This document shows positions 6,760 to 7,427 of a stretch of 7,427 nt of DNA, piece by piece. The notes under the pieces are model-generated. The model did no database searches, had not been told where the DNA came from, and saw only the letters and a list, made by a program, of their open reading frames with translations. This stretch comes from Burkholderiales bacterium (GTDB lineage: Bacteria; Pseudomonadota; Gammaproteobacteria; Burkholderiales; JAEUOS01), in assembly GCA_947456845.1 (NCBI GenBank), contig CANGUJ010000184.1, forward strand, positions 1 through 7,427, written 5' to 3'. The position numbers and the translations under genes are program-made. Each line of letters begins with the position of its first letter. Positions within the stretch are counted from its first letter, which is position 1.

Positions 6760-6917
6760 TCCGAATCGACGATATGGGCGGTGAACCCGGATCATTTCGG
6801 CGCACCGCAAGCACCGGTGGGGAAATACCATGCGCAAGCGGAGTTCATTCACGGAACGTCCCGCGCCGCGCCGTCGTCCAGCGCAAGGCAGTCACCATTT
6901 AGAGGGAGCGTTTCGTC

Positions 6918-7427
6918 ATGAAGCCAGTAATGTCAATCAGCCAGCGCCTGGCCGCCGGTCTGGGGCTGATTCTTTCCATCTGCGCCGTAGCCCTGGGCTA
7001 CGCGGTCTGGGCCGTGAGCCAGGGTGCCGCCGATGCCCGCCAGCTCGTCGATGAGCAGGTCGCCCGCGAGCGCCTGGTCGGGGAGTGGGCGCAGCAGGTC
7101 GAGCTCAACCTGGCGCGTGCCACGGCGCTGGCCAAGAGCGGCGGCGACGCGCAGCTCAAGGCTTATCTCAGCGCCGACATGAATTCGAGCGCCGGCACCA
7201 TCGCCGAACTTGGCAAGAAGATTGGTGCGTCCGACCCAAGCCCGGCCCGCAAGGAACTGCTGGCGGAGATCGAGAGGCAGCAGGCCGCATACATGACACG
7301 CCGGGCCGAAGCCTTCGCCCTGCTGGATGCGGGCAAGCGTGCTGAAGCCGACAGGATCGCCGAGGCCGGCATGCTGCCGGCCGCCGCCGCCTATCGCGGC
7401 CTGACGCAAAAGCTGCTCGCCGAGGAA
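6918..7427 (+). CDS. Membrane sensor with four-helix-bundle ligand domain, probably methyl-accepting chemotaxis protein; 3' end outside window
   Basis: The first 170 residues of a membrane receptor. A short basic N-terminus (MKPVMSISQR) leads into a transmembrane helix at about 11-33 and then a long, almost fully helical periplasmic region rich in Ala, Glu, Gln, Leu and Arg. The stretch with YMTRRAEAFALLDAGKRAEA (125-144), then MLPAAAAY (152-159), matches the repeating pattern of the 4HB_MCP ligand-binding domain (Y-x3-R, LL-x2-G-x3-A, M-x-P-x4-Y). The reading frame is open to the last base, so the second membrane helix, HAMP and output domains lie outside. A chemoreceptor is the commonest owner of this domain, but a histidine kinase or diguanylate cyclase could carry it too. 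ATG 6918 has GGGAG at 6904-6908; an internal ATG at 6930 lacks a site as good. It is divergent from the binding-protein operon. Confidence 0.8.
   Translation, partial: MKPVMSISQRLAAGLGLILSICAVALGYAVWAVSQGAADARQLVDEQVARERLVGEWAQQVELNLARATALAKSGGDAQLKAYLSADMNSSAGTIAELGKKIGASDPSPARKELLAEIERQQAAYMTRRAEAFALLDAGKRAEADRIAEAGMLPAAAAYRGLTQKLLAEE

Noticed and set aside
6768..6775. GACGATAT as a sigma-28 (flagellar) -10 box for the sensor gene
   Set aside because: It resembles GCCGATAA, but there is no TAAA-like -35 at the right distance; the upstream bases are GC-rich.
6799..6812. GG-N10-GC pattern as a sigma-54 promoter for the sensor gene
   Set aside because: Only the minimal dinucleotides fit; the surrounding bases match TGGCAC and TTGC poorly, and such patterns are common by chance.
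4330..6921. Long + strand frames opposite the CoA-transferase (4330-5613) and the binding-protein gene (5743-6921)
   Set aside because: Same reasoning: antisense to well-identified proteins, with low-complexity Arg/His/Val-rich translations and no domain or signal that I recognise.

Overview
The window is GC-rich DNA (about two thirds G+C by eye). Its genes have strong G/C third-position bias and good Shine-Dalgarno sites. The tripartite-tricarboxylate-type (Bug/TctC) binding protein next to a class III CoA-transferase is an arrangement typical of Burkholderiales, so a betaproteobacterium (Alcaligenaceae- or Comamonadaceae-like) is the best guess. This is inferred from family knowledge; no marker gene is present. 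No tRNA, rRNA, CRISPR array, transposase or integrase is visible.

Left part, + strand (about 1-3436): the 3' portion of a ParA/MinD-like P-loop ATPase gene with a proline/alanine-rich tail; a 12-TM major facilitator transporter of the monocarboxylate/oxalate-like kind; and an exported choloylglycine hydrolase/penicillin V acylase-family amidase whose nucleophile cysteine sits exactly at the predicted signal-peptide cleavage site. Spacings of 56 and 97 nt leave open whether these three are co-transcribed. A TATGAT box just before the amidase suggests it has its own promoter.

Middle part, - strand (6621 down to 3534): a compact run of three genes. It encodes a Bug/TctC periplasmic solute-binding protein, then after 6 nt a class III (CaiB/BaiF) CoA-transferase, then after 64 nt an enoyl-CoA hydratase/isomerase with both crotonase glutamates. 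Read together they look like a carboxylic-acid module: capture in the periplasm, activation to a CoA thioester, and hydration of an enoyl-CoA. The substrate cannot be read from the sequence, and no membrane permease (TctA/TctB) or acyl-CoA dehydrogenase is present here. The run converges on the amidase gene, with 97 nt between the two stops.

Right part: a 296-nt divergent intergenic region with two adjacent small hairpins and a weak promoter candidate for the catabolic run. It is followed on the + strand by the first 170 codons of a membrane sensor with a four-helix-bundle periplasmic domain, most likely a methyl-accepting chemotaxis protein, which runs off the end.

Overall this looks like ordinary Burkholderiales accessory metabolism rather than a clearly new system. 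The most testable points are the substrate of the CoA module and its possible link to the divergent chemoreceptor, the amidase with Glu at the usual catalytic-site Asp position, and the repeated SVLPRP tail of the orphan ParA.
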